DNA of 25,909 nt from a virus: positions 1 through 25,909 of the IMG/VR virus record IMGVR_UViG_3300047548_000214. The stretch is one strand, 5' to 3'. The notes below the pieces were generated by a model, which did not search any database, was not told the DNA's origin, and saw only the letters and a program-made list of their open reading frames with translations. Shown here one piece after another: positions 1 to 8,617 of this stretch; position 1 is the first letter of the stretch, and each line of letters opens with the position of its first letter. The position numbers were made by a program, and so were the translations under genes.

Positions 1-2246
1 CCCTTTAATTGCATTTGCATATCGAACTCAGTCTGCATTAGCTGTTGCTTGAGAACGGCTTCGTTTTTCATCTTTTCAATCTCGAACGCAACCTCAGCTT
101 GTTTTATTTGCATCTTAGCTTGAGTCTCTGCTTGAATTTTAGCCATAGCTGTTTCAGCTGCCATTTGCTGTGACTGAAGGTTTTGCTGAGCAACCATAGC
201 CTGCTGCTGCATCTGAAGTCGCTCCTCTCTATCCTGCTTCTTAACTCGTTTAACCTTAAGAAGTTGATTAGCCAATTTAATGTTCTTAATCTCACGGATA
301 TCAATCGCATCTTCAAGGTTAATATCGCCTTTAGATAACGCGATTTGAATGTTCTGCTCGAGTTGTGCCTTTTCTTCTTCATCCGGTGAAATTTCAATAA
401 AGATTCCAAAATCATACACGTATAAATCCTTAATCTCATTTAAGATAGATACGTTGTACTTTCCAATTCTATTTGCAAAGTCATCCTTGAAGTCAGCGTA
501 TTGCAAAATGTCAGCTACTCTATATGTTAATGCCTCTGCCAATGAGCGGAACATAAATAAACTAGCCTCTAAGATGTGACGTGTTGCTGTATTTGAGTTA
601 AGTGCTGCAAGCTTCTGTACGCCAACCAATGCTCTTGGGTCAGGCATAGAGCCATCACGTGCTTCGTTAAGTCCTGTGACAGAACGCAGCATATCCATGT
701 AGTGATTGTAGTTTGCAATTAGGGTTTGTAGTTTTGACGCACCTGAACTTCCTGCAATAGCTTGAATAGGAACTCGGCCGTTGTTGAACTCACCGTCTTG
801 AGTGTAGCTACGTCCGATTACACTACCCGTTTGGAAGTATAGTCGGAGTGCATCCTCGGGATTGTAAGCAGCCCCCGTACCTAAATCAACTTCATTTAGG
901 CCATCAGCATCAATGAATACACCATCAGGAACTGTACGTGCAATAACCTGCTGCATCTTTAAGTGAGTAATTTGAATCAAGTCAGCGAATGGAATCATTC
1001 GACGAACCAAAGACTCAATTACACCTTTATACATACGAGGTGCAACAGCAACGTAGTTTGGTATAGCGTGTTGAGATGATGACTTAGGACGAACCATGTT
1101 CTCAGACATCTCCCACTTAAGTAAAATGTTTGTACCCATGACCATTACGCCTTCGTACCAAACATCAATTATTTTTTCAATCTTCTCAAACTTGCCCTCC
1201 TCCATCATATCAGTAGGTGGGTTAAACGTGTCGTCTTTTGCAATTACACGAACACCACCGTTATCTAAGAATTTCTTCTTGTAAACAACTTTCTTGGTGG
1301 TCTTGTAGTTAAAGTATAGTAATGTGCAAGTGTCACGATAAAAGATATCATTTTGGTAGTACTGAGCCACGTTATAGTAATCGTACCAACTTTGACTGTA
1401 CTTTGATATCTCATCAAGGTCTTCTCGGGTAAGCGTTTGGTCAATCTTCAAGAGCTCCGTAATAGGAACTGTCTTAATCTCACCCCAATAAAAACAATCT
1501 TTAAAGTAAGGGTCCTCAGTATAGCTATAGACCACGTTAGCCGGGTCTACATAGGAAACCTGTACACCTGAACCGGGAAGGAACTCGTGTTTTGCAACAG
1601 AGATACCTAATACAGTAAGGTCGTAGTCAAGTCTTTTTCGTAGGTCTAAATATTTATTCTCCTCTAAAATAGTATTGATAGCTTCTTCCTCTGCAATCTC
1701 GATAGCAGGTTTATAGTTAAGCTGCATATACAATGATAGTTCCTCATCTGTTTCAGGAAGTTCCTCGGGGTCCATAACAAATGGGTCGAATCCCGACTTT
1801 TCTTTTATCATCATTAATGGTGCTTTTGCAACCATTTGCCCCTCAAGTACATCTTGAAACTTACTTCTCTTTGATTGAGACATTGCATCCTGTGCGTAAG
1901 CCTTAACCTTAAACATACGGTCAGACATACCGTTAACGACGATGTCAACAAATTTAGGAAGGATTGGAACGGGAGTCCAATCTAGATTTAAGTATGATAG
2001 GTCTCCATCAACTGCAAGTTCATTTTTATATTTAGCAACAGATTGCTCGCCACGGGCGTACAACCTTAAACGATGGAAATCTCTCCATTGGCTATAATAT
2101 CTACATTGATTACCGTCCTTACGAAACCACTCGTATTGGATAGCTTGCCCTATTTGGATGCCAAATTCTGCAGTATTCTTTTCTGCGTCAGAAACAAATT
2201 GACTCGGAAATGCAGTTGAGGGTACGTTTACTTTTACTTCTTTCAT
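1..2246 (-). CDS. Phage portal protein, C-terminus cut by window edge
   Basis: An uninterrupted frame of 748 codons starts at ATG 2246 and is still open at base 1, so the C-terminus is missing. The start overlaps the TerL stop by 4 bases (ATGA), the usual terL-portal order. The protein begins MKEVKVNVPSTAFPSQ, has a long mixed alpha/beta body, and from about residue 640 turns into a glutamine- and methionine-rich coiled coil (for example MQQQAMVAQQNLQSQQMAAE). Long portals with such a tail are typical of crAss-like and related Bacteroidota phages. In the virion the portal forms the dodecameric ring at the head vertex through which TerL pumps DNA. The call rests on length, position behind terL and overall character; no single catalytic motif exists for portals. 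Confidence 0.85.
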   Translation of the reverse strand, partial: MKEVKVNVPSTAFPSQFVSDAEKNTAEFGIQIGQAIQYEWFRKDGNQCRYYSQWRDFHRLRLYARGEQSVAKYKNELAVDGDLSYLNLDWTPVPILPKFVDIVVNGMSDRMFKVKAYAQDAMSQSKRSKFQDVLEGQMVAKAPLMMIKEKSGFDPFVMDPEELPETDEELSLYMQLNYKPAIEIAEEEAINTILEENKYLDLRKRLDYDLTVLGISVAKHEFLPGSGVQVSYVDPANVVYSYTEDPYFKDCFYWGEIKTVPITELLKIDQTLTREDLDEISKYSQSWYDYYNVAQYYQNDIFYRDTCTLLYFNYKTTKKVVYKKKFLDNGGVRVIAKDDTFNPPTDMMEEGKFEKIEKIIDVWYEGVMVMGTNILLKWEMSENMVRPKSSSQHAIPNYVAVAPRMYKGVIESLVRRMIPFADLIQITHLKMQQVIARTVPDGVFIDADGLNEVDLGTGAAYNPEDALRLYFQTGSVIGRSYTQDGEFNNGRVPIQAIAGSSGASKLQTLIANYNHYMDMLRSVTGLNEARDGSMPDPRALVGVQKLAALNSNTATRHILEASLFMFRSLAEALTYRVADILQYADFKDDFANRIGKYNVSILNEIKDLYVYDFGIFIEISPDEEEKAQLEQNIQIALSKGDINLEDAIDIREIKNIKLANQLLKVKRVKKQDREERLQMQQQAMVAQQNLQSQQMAAETAMAKIQAETQAKMQIKQAEVAFEIEKMKNEAVLKQQLMQTEFDMQMQLK

Positions 2247-4483
2247 TTAATAAGTTGACTTATATTCCCATCATTACTATATCTTGCAAATTTAAGAGAT
2301 ATTTTTGATTCTTTTTTCTCCGGTATGTATAAGTGCTTCTGATTGGCCATAATAGCCAATCCCGAGCTAATAGAGGCATCAAATTTAGTCCTATCGCTAA
2401 TATCGAATCTAGCCCAATCGCTGAGCGTTCTAGTGAACGGCATTGAGCCCATCTCATCAGGCTGTCTGTATATACCTGCTGAATCTAAACCAACGTACTT
2501 TTCTATATAGCTCTCTATGGCTGATGCGTGAGATTGCTTAACATCCTCAGAGGAGTTTGGTATACCACCTAACTCGCGCTCTGTTGGCGTTAGCTTAGAG
2601 TAGTGCTTGTCAGGTCTGTTGATTGAGTACGGCCTATAACCCCTGTTTTTAAAGTGGTAGAGCAAACGAGGTTTGTTGTTCTCAATAAGAATTGGCATAC
2701 CATAAAATACGCAGGCCATCAGAACCTCTTCAAAAAATATCTCTGCTGTTTGTGGTCTAGCAATGTACTCCAAAAAGAACTCATTTGTAGGACCCTCATC
2801 CATGTGAAACTTAGTCATCCCATGAAGTGAGCCGTTTGAGCCCCTGCCTCCAACAACTGCCGATATGTCATATGGGTCACATCCAAATACCCCCATGTGC
2901 TCATTGGCAGGGTATCTAAGTCCGTTCTTCTCTATTATCCTATTCTGCAAGTGAGCAGGAGGAACCCACGACACCAAGAACCTACCATTTTTGTCAGGTG
3001 AGAATACAACCTTGCTATCCTTAATACCATCTCTCCAATGAAATGAGCCACGTGTTAAGTAGTGCTCTGATATTAGCGCATCGTTGTAGTCAATCTGCTG
3101 ATATATCTTAGTAAGGTTGAACAATGAGGATTTACTCTCATCCCTAAATGCGTGCGACTCAGTACGAGGGAACTGACGATAGAACTCATTGAGCGCATCA
3201 GCGTCACCCTTAAGTGAATCAACCTCTGCTTCCCAATAGTCAATAGCTCCGTTTGTAATCCAATTGCCATCTACACCTCTGATTTTATCAAATGGCTTTC
3301 TAAATACAGGCATACCATGTATGTCTATAAATCCCTCCATGTTCCACTCCATTGGAATAAACAACGCATAAAGACCTGACTTAGTCTGTCCGTTGGCATT
3401 TCTTGTTACAACCCTAGAGTCCTCATAAAGTTTTTTATAGTTCTCACCACCCTTGCTTAGCGCATTGGACGTAGAACCCATCATGCACTTACCAATAATC
3501 TTAGAGCCCAAACGCAAACACGTCTTGGTTACTCGCCAATTGTTTAGGATGTTGTTTGGCTTCGTCCACTTGGCAGATTCGTCATGAGCCAAGAACTTTA
3601 ACTTCTCACCATCGTAAGAGTTCTCCTCGGTATTTTTCCAGTCAATTGTCGTGTCTAGACCCGTAATCTCGTTGTCATCCACGTCATGCATATTCTTCTT
3701 TGTAATCTTAGCTGCAGGAACGCGATACGCAAGCTCAGTCTTCGGCTTGTCCATACCATCCATGACAGGCTTGAAAAAGAAAGGAAGGTTACTGTTGATT
3801 GGCACAACCTTATCGGTGAACATCTTCTTGGCATCCGCTCCCGTTTTTGAGAGCATACCAACACGAGAATCCTTAGCTAGAGTTGCGATATTGACACACT
3901 CAGATGATGACATAAATGAGAATCCCGAGCGACGTATCTTTAGGTATATCATACCAAAGCTGCGCGGGTCAGCCATGCAGGCCTCCCAAAATATAAAGAA
4001 TATGCGGTTTGCTTCACGGTAGTCAGGGTATCCGATATCAATCTTAGACCACTGTAGGTACATATAATGTGACCCCGTTATATAGGTAGGCTTGCCATTG
4101 TTCATGAACCAACACCCCTGTTCACGGTAGTCAAATTCCTGCTCAATGTAATCCACCCACCTATTCTTGAACTCTGCGGGCATATCATTCCATTGGAATA
4201 TGGATTGAATGCGAGTGAGTTCCTTTGGCATATCCATTCTCTCCCAATACTGCTCAGATGATTTAGAGTGTCTTTGAAGACACTTTTGAGGAACCTCAGG
4301 AAGAGCAACTCTTAGACCTTGTATGTCTACTATCTCTCCAATACGACCCGTCTTTGATATAACGACCACGTCGTAGTCTTCGTTATAACCATACGTCCAA
4401 GACCTGTCGTTATTCTTTCGAGTGAACGCAGTCTTTGGTATAGCCTTCTCTACGACCTTATATAAACTACTTCCCTCCTGCAC
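2243..4483 (-). CDS. terL: Terminase large subunit (TerL)
   Basis: This 746-residue protein is the packaging motor: an ATPase that drives DNA into the prohead and a nuclease that cuts concatemers. A divergent Walker A region is at 183-193 (IRRSGFSFMSS, without a classical GKT). Walker B is at 295-302 (LKFLAHDE, D301/E302). A coupling-like motif is at 331-341 (GKCMMGSTSNA). The RNase H-like nuclease domain follows, with candidate metal ligands D536 (FGCDPYD), E601 (ILIENN) and D702. The segment WFMNNGKPTYITGSHYMYLQ at 125-144 is of a type I associate with Bacteroidota phage terminases. The start is GTG at 4483, because no ATG occurs before residue 83 and the N-terminal 80 residues look coded. 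It overlaps the upstream gene by 17 bases and the portal by 4. Confidence 0.93.
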   Translation of the reverse strand: MQEGSSLYKVVEKAIPKTAFTRKNNDRSWTYGYNEDYDVVVISKTGRIGEIVDIQGLRVALPEVPQKCLQRHSKSSEQYWERMDMPKELTRIQSIFQWNDMPAEFKNRWVDYIEQEFDYREQGCWFMNNGKPTYITGSHYMYLQWSKIDIGYPDYREANRIFFIFWEACMADPRSFGMIYLKIRRSGFSFMSSSECVNIATLAKDSRVGMLSKTGADAKKMFTDKVVPINSNLPFFFKPVMDGMDKPKTELAYRVPAAKITKKNMHDVDDNEITGLDTTIDWKNTEENSYDGEKLKFLAHDESAKWTKPNNILNNWRVTKTCLRLGSKIIGKCMMGSTSNALSKGGENYKKLYEDSRVVTRNANGQTKSGLYALFIPMEWNMEGFIDIHGMPVFRKPFDKIRGVDGNWITNGAIDYWEAEVDSLKGDADALNEFYRQFPRTESHAFRDESKSSLFNLTKIYQQIDYNDALISEHYLTRGSFHWRDGIKDSKVVFSPDKNGRFLVSWVPPAHLQNRIIEKNGLRYPANEHMGVFGCDPYDISAVVGGRGSNGSLHGMTKFHMDEGPTNEFFLEYIARPQTAEIFFEEVLMACVFYGMPILIENNKPRLLYHFKNRGYRPYSINRPDKHYSKLTPTERELGGIPNSSEDVKQSHASAIESYIEKYVGLDSAGIYRQPDEMGSMPFTRTLSDWARFDISDRTKFDASISSGLAIMANQKHLYIPEKKESKISLKFARYSNDGNISQLIK

Positions 4484-4757
4484 GACGTTCAGCGAATCCT
4501 TGTTTAGTATCTACCTTGCTAGGGCCTTTATCTAGTATCTCCAAGTTCTCTCGCTCTAGCTCAATTCGATTTAGAATCTCAAATGCATCGAATATAGCGA
4601 GCTTCTTGGTGGCTGCTGCATTTTTTAATCTATCTGCTGAAAGCTCATCCTCGGGGTCAGGCTTAATGATTTGCTCTTTAGCTACCTTTATCAACTGCTC
4701 AACGGCCTGTTCTCCTGCCGAGATGATTCTAAGCTTTATTTCTTTTACCTTGCTCAT
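4467..4757 (-). CDS. Small helical protein next to terL, candidate small terminase subunit
   Basis: The product has 96 residues, is charged and looks almost wholly alpha-helical (KVKEIKLRIISAGEQAVEQL, then FDAFEILNRIELERENLE), ending in a basic, flexible GFAERRAGGK tail. It overlaps the 187-residue gene upstream by 4 bases and terL downstream by 17 bases. The position immediately before terL in the packaging operon is where TerS is commonly found, and TerS proteins are small and helical. No clear helix-turn-helix can be read by eye, so the TerS role is inference from context. It could equally be an unrelated small scaffold or head protein. Confidence 0.75.
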   Translation of the reverse strand: MSKVKEIKLRIISAGEQAVEQLIKVAKEQIIKPDPEDELSADRLKNAAATKKLAIFDAFEILNRIELERENLEILDKGPSKVDTKQGFAERRAGGK

Positions 4758-5317
4758 AACAGAATTTTTATGTTTTGCTCAAGCATACGATACATCTTCT
4801 TATCGTTGATAGTGAACTCATACTCAGAGTCAGGTTCAAAGGAAATTAAATCACCCGAATTAATACCTTGAGATTTCAAGTACTCACTAGGGTAACGCAT
4901 TGTACCCATAAGTGGTTCCTCGCTGAATGGTTTGTAAATAAAAGAATCAACGGTGTCAACCGGCTCAACAAAGCAGAAGCGTCCATTGGCAGTCCAATCA
5001 CCATCCTTTTTGTACATATAGAATTGGTCAAAATCAACAAAAAACAAGTCGTCTTTAAAAAAGCTCATTCCGCTTTTTCTACGGCCCTGAACGTCATTGT
5101 AGAATTTAAATACGTTATGATGAACGATTAGTGTATCACCCGGCTCAATTGGACCGGTGTATCCTATAGGGGTTTCAATAACCTCAGCGTACCTGTTCGA
5201 GAATTTGAAGTCTTCTTCTGAAGTGCTAACTATTAACTCAACTCCTCCAAAGTCCCCGGTATTGCTGTATCTCTTCCCCTCCATAGGTTTTACTATGAAG
5301 TAGAATGGGGATTTCAT
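4754..5317 (-). CDS. Double GroES-like (co-chaperonin fold) protein
   Basis: This 187-residue protein appears to contain two copies of a GroES-like beta fold. The first half has a VKPMEG start near residue 9, a GGVELIVSTSEEDF stretch where GroES has its mobile loop region, and IEPGDTLIVHHNVFKF near 57-72. The second half has FCFVEPVD, then INSGDLISFEPDSEYEF and KKMYRMLEQNIKILL at the C-terminus, closely mimicking the GroES ending (GD.V.F.....E....G..Y.I..E.DILA). Phage co-chaperonins such as T4 gp31 help GroEL fold capsid protein, and the neighbours here are packaging genes. It could also be a structural protein that borrowed the fold. The fold call is moderately firm; the chaperone role is inferred. 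Confidence 0.6.
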   Translation of the reverse strand: MKSPFYFIVKPMEGKRYSNTGDFGGVELIVSTSEEDFKFSNRYAEVIETPIGYTGPIEPGDTLIVHHNVFKFYNDVQGRRKSGMSFFKDDLFFVDFDQFYMYKKDGDWTANGRFCFVEPVDTVDSFIYKPFSEEPLMGTMRYPSEYLKSQGINSGDLISFEPDSEYEFTINDKKMYRMLEQNIKILL

Positions 5318-5544
5318 TAATAATTTATATTATATTCGATTGCAATTGGCATGGTGTGCGTGAACTCTTTCCACAACACAACCTCCTCTTTTTTATTTAT
5401 GATGTAAATCTTGATTGAAGATTTGTCAATATCGTATCGGATTAGATGAATCGTATTTGACCCACCCAATATCTCTTGACCACAGATGTAGTGCATAGCG
5501 CTACCCTTGTAGTCAGGACCGATAGATATTTTTCTAATGTCCAT
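5317..5544 (-). CDS. Hypothetical small phage protein
   Basis: This 75-residue protein begins MDIRKISIGPDYKGSAMHYI and continues as mixed beta strands with a conserved-looking GQEILGG turn. It is coupled on both sides by single-base stop/start overlaps (TAATG), lying between the C1q-like protein and the double GroES-like protein. I recall similar short proteins with this KISIGPDYK opening in Bacteroidota phage genomes, but no function is known to me. It has no signal peptide, membrane segment or cysteine cluster. Co-expression with packaging genes suggests a head or assembly role, which is inference only. Confidence 0.75.
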   Translation of the reverse strand: MDIRKISIGPDYKGSAMHYICGQEILGGSNTIHLIRYDIDKSSIKIYIINKKEEVVLWKEFTHTMPIAIEYNINY

Positions 5545-6149
5545 TAGCTAAGTTTCCAAATTTGAATTTGAGATGACGGAACGTTTGACCAACCACCTAG
5601 TACTGTGTGCCCATATAGACCACCTTGGTTTACTCCTGATGAGTCACGCATAATTTCAAACCAAAAGATGTCTCCTGCGTTTGCTTGAAATGGAATAGTT
5701 ACCTCGTAAGGAATATCCATGTTTGGAGTGTCAAGGTGAAAGCCTTTAGTAGCGCTAACCTGAATACCATTAAGGCGAGCTCTGAATAACAATACAGATA
5801 CACCGCCTGATGAGCCCTGACGCTCAACAGAACCAAAGCCATTGATAAAATAAAGACCTGACTCGTTGAATGTTACCTTTCCAAATGCATCTAGCTCAAC
5901 AGGTGTAGATGTACTTCCCTGAGCAGCGCCAAATGATACAATAAGTGGTGTATCTAGTGCTGATGGAGCCTGAGTAGCATATGATGTTCCGTTTAAAACT
6001 TGAGCTGCAGTAAGATTAGCATTAGCAAGTGAAACAATACTACTAATAGTATAGTTCTTTGTAGCATCTAGGTTCCCTACCTCAGTACCAATAAGCTTGT
6101 CTGATAATGAAGGAGTTGAATCAACTGCGTATGTACTAATCTTTCCCAT
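5544..6149 (-). CDS. Virion protein with C1q/TNF-like jelly-roll domain
   Basis: The protein has 201 residues. Residues 1-45 (MGKISTYAVDSTPSLSDKLI...) follow the pattern of phage fibre N-termini that begin with a short attachment segment ending in a TISSI-type helix. From about residue 62 to the end the sequence reads as a C1q/TNF-type jelly roll: FNESGLYFINGFGSVERQ, then LLFRARLNG, then VTIPFQANAGDIFWFEIMRD. Such domains trimerise and often bind host surface sugars or decorate virions. Its placement away from the main fibre cluster and inside the packaging operon favours a head decoration or accessory receptor-binding protein. It lies 5 bases from the upstream coiled-coil gene. Confidence 0.75.
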   Translation of the reverse strand: MGKISTYAVDSTPSLSDKLIGTEVGNLDATKNYTISSIVSLANANLTAAQVLNGTSYATQAPSALDTPLIVSFGAAQGSTSTPVELDAFGKVTFNESGLYFINGFGSVERQGSSGGVSVLLFRARLNGIQVSATKGFHLDTPNMDIPYEVTIPFQANAGDIFWFEIMRDSSGVNQGGLYGHTVLGGWSNVPSSQIQIWKLS

Positions 6150-6154
6150 GTCTT

Positions 6155-6394
6155 TTATTTTTCTTTTTTGGTTACCTCACCCGTCTGCATATTAATGACA
6201 GCATCCTGTCCGTAAATAGCAATGAGTGACTTCTCTTGTTCACTAAATTGAGCTCGCAAGAAATCCATTCGTTTAAGAAGCTCATGCTTCTCCAACTCTA
6301 AATCTCCTAAAGCAATCTTTGCCTTGTTAAAGTCCGATTGCATCTTTTGCAACGTCTCTAATTCTTCTGTCTTTAAAAATTTTTCTACTTTCAT
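6155..6394 (-). CDS. Small coiled-coil protein, first gene of the packaging operon
   Basis: This 79-residue protein is dominated by a heptad-patterned helix (residues 5-55, for example FLKTEELETLQKMQSDFNKA). It ends in a short segment, IYGQDAVINMQTGEVTKKEK, which I associate with a small protein family common in Bacteroidota phages. It is the first gene after a TAtcTTTG promoter element at 6413-6420, so the leader would be only about a dozen bases. No catalytic motif is visible. A scaffold, head-completion or regulatory role is possible but unproven. Confidence 0.75.
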   Translation of the reverse strand: MKVEKFLKTEELETLQKMQSDFNKAKIALGDLELEKHELLKRMDFLRAQFSEQEKSLIAIYGQDAVINMQTGEVTKKEK

Positions 6395-6412
6395 TTTATT
6401 AAATTTATATCA

Positions 6413-6420
6413 CAAAGATA
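6413..6420 (-). promoter_or_regulatory. Bacteroidota-type promoter -7 element for the packaging operon
   Basis: Read on the minus strand this is TATCTTTG, matching the Bacteroidota -7 consensus TAnnTTTG. It sits 19-26 bases before the ATG at 6394 in the only gap (33 bases) between the phosphoesterase and packaging genes. No TTG is visible at the -33 position, so strength is uncertain. Confidence 0.6.
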
Positions 6421-6427
6421 ATGAAAA

Positions 6428-7462
6428 TCAGAATATATGGGATAAACGTGCGACTTGCCCATTAATCTTATGATGCAAAAATCCTTCAATCGCCTTGGGG
6501 GCGTGCTGATAGCCTGCACGATGATGCCATGAATCTGTGCCCGATGGAGAGCGCAATGACTCAACGGTTACCCCGATGTAGTCTTTTGAGAACTTATGGT
6601 GAACGTGATGCGTGTACACGTAACGATGCTTGGTCAAGCTCCAATCCATAGGAAACTCCGTAGCCATTAACAACGGGAGGTCTTGGTTCTTAGCCCCATC
6701 TCCGTGCGTAGTACCAACTAAGTTTAGTCCATATCTAAAAGCCTTCCTATGCGAAATTGAGCAGTCAAAAGTAATCTGTTTGCAGTCTTTAAACCACGTT
6801 CTAATAACGTCAGCAAGGAAGAAGCCATGAACATAATCGTGGTTTGAGGGATTAAAAGTAAAATGAACGTCAGCCACAGCAAGCAGCCTTTCAAGAATCT
6901 CAACATATAATTGTTTTGCTATTAAAAAATTCGAGTACCACATCCCATCGGTATCCTGAGGAGTACCTGCTGTAGTGGTTCGTCTCGGTGTATCAATGTG
7001 AAGGATGTCGTTACCACCGATAAAAAGTATCTTGTCGATGTTGAATCCTTTGGATTTATCTAAAATGCCTTGAACTCCCTCTAAGACACGTTGAACAGCT
7101 ATCTGATTGTTGTACGTCTCACCTGTTTCAAAAGCATCGCAGAGCTTTCCTATGTGCACGTCAGCGGGGTCTATGACCAATAGATGAGATTCCTCTAGGC
7201 GCTCTCTCTTTAATATCTCATACTTTGGAGTATGTGCATCAATATCCTTTAAGATAGACTCACGAATCCGCTCGTAATTCTCCTCTTCCTTCGACTTGAA
7301 GTTAGGGTTCTTAAAGAACAGTGATGCCGTCTTGGATTTTATCCAACCGTGCTTTACATCGGCATCATCGAGACCTAATTCGTTTGCCTCATTTTTAATT
7401 GCCCTATACTGAGAAACTATCTCGAACTCCTCACGCGTAATCCTTGGACGGAATTTACTCAT
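6428..7462 (-). CDS. Calcineurin-like metallophosphoesterase
   Basis: The 344-residue protein carries the full motif series of the calcineurin-like phosphoesterase superfamily: D101-x-H103 (DPADVHIGK), G149-G-N-D152 (GGNDIL), N207-H208 (PSNHDY), H253 (GTTHGDG) and a histidine pair at 285-288 (YTHHVHH). These residues hold two metal ions and hydrolyse phosphodiesters or phosphomonoesters. The first 55 or so residues (ITREEFEIVSQYRAIKNEA...) are helical and could be a small DNA-binding helix-turn-helix. It is the last gene of the long late operon, overlapping the candidate u-spanin by 4 bases. Its substrate is unknown: DNA processing, nucleotide scavenging or defence evasion are all possible. 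Confidence 0.9.
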   Translation of the reverse strand: MSKFRPRITREEFEIVSQYRAIKNEANELGLDDADVKHGWIKSKTASLFFKNPNFKSKEEENYERIRESILKDIDAHTPKYEILKRERLEESHLLVIDPADVHIGKLCDAFETGETYNNQIAVQRVLEGVQGILDKSKGFNIDKILFIGGNDILHIDTPRRTTTAGTPQDTDGMWYSNFLIAKQLYVEILERLLAVADVHFTFNPSNHDYVHGFFLADVIRTWFKDCKQITFDCSISHRKAFRYGLNLVGTTHGDGAKNQDLPLLMATEFPMDWSLTKHRYVYTHHVHHKFSKDYIGVTVESLRSPSGTDSWHHRAGYQHAPKAIEGFLHHKINGQVARLSHIF

Positions 7463-7878
7463 ACATTAGCCTTAGTAAACTTAAATAAGTAATGAGTGAC
7501 CATTCCAATTACAAAGCCAATTATTAATAGCCAAAGATTCCCGTTACCTTTCTTTTGTGATTTATGCTTAGCTACCTCAATCTTTTGAATTTGACGGATG
7601 GTGTCGCGCTTTAACTTATACTCAATTCTTGTCTGCCAACGTGTTTTAGGAACATAAGACGTTTTATACTTGATGATGGTGTCCTTTGTGACAAAAAACT
7701 TCTCCCAAACGATTGAGTCGTGAATAATTACAGGTACAGAATCTACTGATGTAATTTTAATTGTATCAGCCACCTCATCGCAACGATAGCCTTTCTTAGT
7801 GGCCTTATTGAGGTGATAGTTTACAGAGCACGATAAAAGCAAGTGCAAAGAAATAATTATGAGCGCAAAATGTTTCAT
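7459..7878 (-). CDS. Lipoprotein with C-terminal membrane segment, candidate unimolecular spanin
   Basis: The 139-residue product starts with a lipoprotein signal peptide whose lipobox LLLSC places the acylated cysteine at C17. A periplasmic stretch with charged, helix-prone sequence follows (TRIEYKLKRDTIRQIQKIEV). It ends with a transmembrane helix at 115-132 (LWLLIIGFVIGMVTHYLF). A lipid anchor in the outer membrane plus a C-terminal inner-membrane helix in one chain is the definition of a u-spanin (as in phage T1 gp11), which fuses the two membranes in the last lysis step. The endolysin and holin candidates are encoded just upstream in the same operon. The topology is visible; the lysis function is inferred. 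Confidence 0.7.
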   Translation of the reverse strand: MKHFALIIISLHLLLSCSVNYHLNKATKKGYRCDEVADTIKITSVDSVPVIIHDSIVWEKFFVTKDTIIKYKTSYVPKTRWQTRIEYKLKRDTIRQIQKIEVAKHKSQKKGNGNLWLLIIGFVIGMVTHYLFKFTKANV

Positions 7879-8159
7879 TACTTGAAAAATGAGCGCTTTT
7901 TATCAGCGCGGTTTTTAGACTGTGACTGCATACGAGTGCGTGTCTTGGACTTATGGGCAACGTCTTTTCCGTCTCCGTTGCCATGAGTCCCCTTCTCTCT
8001 ATTTATTTTTTGTAACTCAGAACGATATTCCTTTCTACTTTCAGTAGAATGGTACTTAGTATCGTAAGCAATCTTTTTCTTACGAGCTTCAGGATTCTCC
8101 TGATAGTACTTAGCGCTATCAGACTTACCCTTTTTAGTTCCGGCTAGTTTGTTTCTCAT
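7878..8159 (-). CDS. Small basic protein of unknown function
   Basis: This 93-residue, strongly basic protein opens MRNKLAGTKKGKSDSAKYY and contains a NPEARKKKIAYDTKYHST stretch and a HGNGDGKDVAHKSK motif. I recall similar Lys/Arg-rich proteins with a GNGDxKDxxH motif from marine and freshwater phages, where they are annotated only as hypothetical or structural. It overlaps the endolysin start by 4 bases and the candidate u-spanin by 1 base. The charge suggests nucleic-acid binding or packaging within the virion; the location suggests merely co-transcription with lysis genes. Confidence 0.75.
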   Translation of the reverse strand: MRNKLAGTKKGKSDSAKYYQENPEARKKKIAYDTKYHSTESRKEYRSELQKINREKGTHGNGDGKDVAHKSKTRTRMQSQSKNRADKKRSFFK

Positions 8160-8617
8160 TTGTAAGGGACATATACTGTCTTACCACCTACTCGCTTAGC
8201 AACTAAGATTTGCTTACGCTGCTTGCCTGTAGACTCATAAGATACGTGTACCCAATCAGGATTGGTGTCAGTTCCAAACTCCCAAATCATTTGGTCAAAG
8301 TTCAAATTGTCTTTGATGAAGTGGAAGATTTGAGCATTGGTGATATCAGTGCCATCCATATCAATATCAATCGCTTCACCCGTGCAATGTTGACTGCTAG
8401 ATGAGCCCCCAACCGCCTTGTTCAACGCTGCGGAGCGGTACCCGGATGAGATATGAATAGGCTTACCGAAGTGTTCACGGATTGGTTGAAAGACATTCTC
8501 AGCCAATTTCTTGAAGTTCTCCAAGTGCTCAGGTGTAGGCATATTTGAAATGCCACGACGTTTTGCAGTTTCACTACGTGTTACTTCTGCTAATGCTAAA
8601 TTTTTACTCAGTTGCAT
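8156..8617 (-). CDS. Peptidase M15-type endolysin (D-Ala-D-Ala carboxypeptidase-like)
   Basis: The 153-residue protein matches the M15A peptidase fold that cuts peptidoglycan cross-links. Visible features are the SSGYRSAALNKAVGGSSSSQ segment (58-77), zinc ligands H77 and D84 (SQHCTGEAIDID), the region FDQMIWE (107-113) with a candidate catalytic E113, and the third ligand H124 (DWVHVSY). The length is that of a single-domain phage endolysin. It has no signal peptide, so export must rely on a holin; a two-TM candidate holin gene lies immediately upstream, overlapping by 14 bases. Virion-associated lysins also use this domain, but the surrounding lysis genes favour an endolysin. Confidence 0.9.
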   Translation of the reverse strand: MQLSKNLALAEVTRSETAKRRGISNMPTPEHLENFKKLAENVFQPIREHFGKPIHISSGYRSAALNKAVGGSSSSQHCTGEAIDIDMDGTDITNAQIFHFIKDNLNFDQMIWEFGTDTNPDWVHVSYESTGKQRKQILVAKRVGGKTVYVPYK

